A DNA stretch of 64,000 nucleotides. It comes from Streptomyces sp. S.PNR 29. GTDB taxonomy: Bacteria > Actinomycetota > Actinomycetes > Streptomycetales > Streptomycetaceae. The stretch spans positions 464,186 through 528,185 of the forward strand of contig NZ_JANUQM010000006.1 in the NCBI RefSeq assembly GCF_030386795.1, in the 5' to 3' direction. A model generated the notes under the pieces. It was not told where the DNA came from. It worked only from the letters and a program-made list of their open reading frames with translations, and did no database searches. Of this stretch, positions 61,576 to 64,000 are shown one piece after another (position 1 is the stretch's first letter; each line of letters starts with the position of its first letter). The translations under genes were made by a program, and so were the position numbers.

Positions 61576-62564
61576 TGGACCCGACCACTGACAACGCCGG
61601 GCAGACCGGGGACGCGGGCAGCGCCCGAGCCTCCCTGGAGACCCTGCGCGCCGAGATCGCCAAGGCCGTGGTCGGCCAGGACCCCGCCGTGACCGGCCTC
61701 GTCGTGGCCCTCCTCTGCCGCGGCCACGTCCTCCTCGAAGGCGTCCCCGGAGTCGCCAAGACGCTGCTCGTCCGCGCCCTCGCCGCCGCACTCGACGTCG
61801 AGACCAAGCGGGTCCAGTTCACCCCGGACCTCATGCCGAGCGATGTGACGGGCTCCCTCGTCTACGACACCCGCACCGCCGAGTTCTCCTTCCAGCCCGG
61901 GCCGGTCTTCACCAACCTCCTCCTCGCCGACGAGATCAACCGCACGCCCCCGAAGACCCAGTCGTCCCTCCTCGAAGCCATGGAGGAACGTCAGGTCACG
62001 GTCGACGGCACCCCCCGCCCCCTCCCCGAACCGTTCCTGGTCGCCGCGACCCAGAACCCGGTCGAGTACGAGGGCACGTACCCCCTCCCCGAAGCCCAGC
62101 TGGACCGCTTCCTCCTCAAGCTGACGATCCCGCTCCCCTCCCGCCAGGACGAGATCGACGTCCTCACCCGCCACGCCGAGGGCTTCAACCCTCGCGATCT
62201 GCACGCCGCCGGCGTACGCCCCGTAGCGGGCCCGGCCGACCTGGAAGCAGCCCGCGCCGCGGTCGCCAAGACAGCTGTCTCCCCCGAGATCACGGCCTAC
62301 GTCGTCGACATCTGCCGAGCCACCCGCGAATCCCCGTCCCTCACCCTCGGCGTCTCTCCCCGCGGTGCCACGGCCCTCCTGGCCACCTCACGCGCGTGGG
62401 CATGGCTGACCGGCCGCGACTACGTCATCCCCGACGACGTCAAGGCCCTGGCCCTGCCCACCCTCCGTCACCGCGTACAACTCCGCCCGGAGGCCGAAAT
62501 GGAGGGCGTCACAGCCGACTCCGTCATCAACGCGATCCTCGCCCACGCCCCCGTCCCCCGCTGA
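61572..62564 (+). CDS. MoxR-family AAA+ ATPase
   Basis: A 330-residue AAA+ chaperone-type ATPase. It has Walker A GVPGVAKT (57-64), Walker B LLLADEINR (116-124), sensor 1 AATQNP and the arginine-finger region EAQLDRF. MoxR proteins often work with DUF58 or VWA-domain partners to assemble or activate other proteins. Two ATG codons at 61572 and 61575 are possible; the first overlaps the previous stop (ATGA). The next gene starts one base inside its stop. Confidence 0.94.
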   Translation: MMDPTTDNAGQTGDAGSARASLETLRAEIAKAVVGQDPAVTGLVVALLCRGHVLLEGVPGVAKTLLVRALAAALDVETKRVQFTPDLMPSDVTGSLVYDTRTAEFSFQPGPVFTNLLLADEINRTPPKTQSSLLEAMEERQVTVDGTPRPLPEPFLVAATQNPVEYEGTYPLPEAQLDRFLLKLTIPLPSRQDEIDVLTRHAEGFNPRDLHAAGVRPVAGPADLEAARAAVAKTAVSPEITAYVVDICRATRESPSLTLGVSPRGATALLATSRAWAWLTGRDYVIPDDVKALALPTLRHRVQLRPEAEMEGVTADSVINAILAHAPVPR

Positions 62565-63874
62565 TGGCACTCACCGGACGCGCCGCGCTCCTCGCGGCTC
62601 TCGGCTCCCTCCCCGTCGGCATCTGGGACCCCAGCTGGACGGGCATCCTCGCGGTCAACGCACCCCTGGCCGTCGCCTGCGCCTGCGACTTCGCCCTGGC
62701 AGCCCCCGTACGCCGCCTGGTCCTGAACCGCTCCGGCGACACCTCCGTACGCCTGGGCGACACCGCCGACGTCACCCTCACGGTCACCAACCCGTCCCGC
62801 CGCCCGCTCCGCGCCCACCTCCGCGACGCCTGGCCGCCCAGCAGCTGGCAGCCCGGCACGGAAACAGCGGCCTCCCGCCACCGCGTGACAGTGCCGCCCG
62901 GCGAACGCCGACGCGTGACCACCCACCTGCGACCGACCCGCCGCGGCGACCGCCAAGCCGACCGCGTGACGATCCGCTCGTACGGCCCTCTCGGCCTCTT
63001 CTCCCGCCAGGGCACGCACAAGGTCCCCTGGACGGTACGGGTGCTCCCTCCGTTCACCAGCCGCAAGCACCTGCCGTCCAAACTGGCCCGCCTCCGGGAA
63101 CTCGACGGCCGCACGAGCGTCCTGACCCGCGGCGAGGGCACGGAATTCGACAGCCTGCGCGAGTACGTCCCCGGCGACGACACCCGCTCCATCGACTGGC
63201 GTGCCACGGCCCGTCAGTCCGCAGTGGCGGTCCGCACCTGGCGCCCGGAACGCGACCGCCACATCCTCCTCATCCTCGATACGGGTCGCACCTCTGCAGG
63301 CCGCGTGGGCGACGCCCCCCGCCTCGACGCGTCCATGGACGCGGCACTCCTCCTGGCCGCCCTGGCATCCCGTGCCGGCGACCGTGTGGACCTCCTCGCC
63401 TACGACCGCCGGGTACGCGCTCTCGTCCAGGGCCGCACGGCGGGCGACGTCCTCCCGTCCCTGGTCAACGCCATGGCGACGCTGGAACCGGAGCTCGTCG
63501 AAACGGACGCCCGAGGCCTCACCGCCACGGCACTCCGTACGGCCCCACGCCGTTCCCTGATCGTGCTGTTCACGACCCTCGACACGGCTCCCATCGAGGA
63601 GGGCCTCTTCCCTGTCCTCTCCCAGCTCACCCAACGCCACACCATCTTGCTGGCTTCAGTAGCAGACCCACACATCGCCCAGATGGCCAAGGCACGAGGA
63701 CGCACGGAAGCGGTGTACGAGGCTGCTGCCGCTGCCCAGTCCCAGACCGAGCGTGATCGCACTGCGGAACAACTACGCCGCCACGGCGTCACGGTCGTCG
63801 ACGCGACACCGGACGAGCTGGCACCGGCGCTCGCTGATGCTTACCTGGCGCTCAAGGCGGCGGGACGTCTGTAA
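62564..63874 (+). CDS. DUF58 domain protein, MoxR partner
   Basis: A 436-residue membrane-associated protein. Hydrophobic segments are at about 8-45, followed by an extracytoplasmic-like beta region. The DUF58 signature is LREYVPGDDTRSIDWRATAR at about 202-221. A VWA-like fold follows (ILLILDTGRTSA), with the MIDAS-type DxSxS partly replaced by DTGRTS. DUF58 proteins pair with MoxR ATPases; the client is unknown. The start shares one base with the moxR stop (TGATG). This is the last gene before the rRNA operon, which runs in the opposite direction. Confidence 0.92.
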   Translation: MALTGRAALLAALGSLPVGIWDPSWTGILAVNAPLAVACACDFALAAPVRRLVLNRSGDTSVRLGDTADVTLTVTNPSRRPLRAHLRDAWPPSSWQPGTETAASRHRVTVPPGERRRVTTHLRPTRRGDRQADRVTIRSYGPLGLFSRQGTHKVPWTVRVLPPFTSRKHLPSKLARLRELDGRTSVLTRGEGTEFDSLREYVPGDDTRSIDWRATARQSAVAVRTWRPERDRHILLILDTGRTSAGRVGDAPRLDASMDAALLLAALASRAGDRVDLLAYDRRVRALVQGRTAGDVLPSLVNAMATLEPELVETDARGLTATALRTAPRRSLIVLFTTLDTAPIEEGLFPVLSQLTQRHTILLASVADPHIAQMAKARGRTEAVYEAAAAAQSQTERDRTAEQLRRHGVTVVDATPDELAPALADAYLALKAAGRL

Positions 63875-63915
63875 GAGACGGGGCCGGGGGGAGAGGAGAC
63901 GGCCCAGAAACGCGA

Positions 63916-63946
63916 AAAACCCCGCACCGGTACGGTGCGGGGTTTT
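63916..63946. terminator. Strong terminator of the rRNA operon (and of the DUF58 operon)
   Basis: A perfect 14-bp stem AAAACCCCGCACCG / CGGTGCGGGGTTTT (63916-63929 with 63933-63946) has loop GTA. It has A-rich and T-rich ends on both strands, so it can end transcription both from the 5S gene on the right and from the protein operon on the left. Confidence 0.9.
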
Positions 63947-63956
63947 CCCAATATTT

Positions 63957-64000
63957 GTTCGGCGGCGTCCTACTCTCCCACAGGGTCCCCCCTGCAGTAC
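63957..64000 (-). rRNA. rrf: 5S ribosomal RNA, 3' end (partial)
   Basis: The minus strand reads GTACTGCAGGGGGGACCCTG followed by a GGGAGAGTAGGACGCCGCCGAAC end, which is the conserved 3' part of actinobacterial 5S rRNA. Only the last 44 bases are inside the window; the rest, and presumably 23S and 16S, lie to the right. Confidence 0.95.

Noticed and set aside
57781..61791. Minus-strand 1336-codon frame across mtnA to moxR
   Set aside because: It is antisense to five supported genes and encodes Arg/Gly/Ala-rich sequence typical of shadows.

Overview
This window is chromosomal DNA of a Streptomyces-type actinomycete. The evidence is the very high G+C content, frequent GTG and TTG start codons, and the presence of pkaA/pkaB kinases, long-form HPF, MtrAB-LpqB and a 1648-residue NAD-glutamate dehydrogenase. 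From memory, not from any comparison run here, the gene order resembles the conserved core of the Streptomyces coelicolor chromosome around prfB, secA and mtrA. Most genes look native and intact. There is no integrase, transposase, CRISPR array or tRNA that I can support.

Layout. (1) 0-6 kb: a 63-residue zinc-ribbon membrane protein, a sortase-anchored (LAETG) stalk protein, prfB, and two Ser/Thr kinases, pkaB and pkaA. A large FHA-FtsK-like protein is transcribed divergently from the kinases. (2) 10-13.7 kb: a CUT1 sugar ABC importer made of a lipoprotein and two permeases, with no ATPase gene of its own. (3) 13.8-35 kb: an envelope glycopolymer region. It contains four large GT2-TagF fusion proteins, two GT-C membrane glycosyltransferases, another polytopic membrane protein, galE, a TagG/TagH-type ABC exporter, a stand-alone GT2 enzyme and a GtrA flippase-like protein. 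Inside this region sit ohr/ohrR, a remnant of an ADP-ribosylglycohydrolase gene and a TetR regulator. (4) 35-50 kb: NAD-glutamate dehydrogenase, a DJ-1/PfpI protein, a HAD hydrolase, two small conserved actinobacterial proteins, secA, an acetyltransferase, a YcaQ-like DNA glycosylase and a LuxR-type response regulator. (5) 50-58 kb: hpf, a ComF-like protein, lpqB-mtrB-mtrA and mtnA. (6) 58-64 kb: a tightly overlapping run of a membrane protein, DUF4129, DUF4350, MoxR and DUF58 genes. It ends at a strong hairpin terminator shared with the 3' end of an rRNA operon, whose 5S gene enters from the right on the minus strand.

The most interesting part is the glycopolymer region. All four GT2-TagF fusions share one architecture, but the conserved residues have decayed differently in each. 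The first has both halves intact. The second has altered GT2 motifs. The third has lost the HGTP histidine of the TagF half. The fourth has lost the GT2 motifs but keeps the TagF half. This suggests a division of labour among paralogues that build a sugar-phosphate wall polymer. The ABC pair next to the fourth copy would export the polymer, the stand-alone GT2 could decorate it, and GalE could supply UDP-galactose. The TetR gene next to the exporter faces a control region with three direct repeats.
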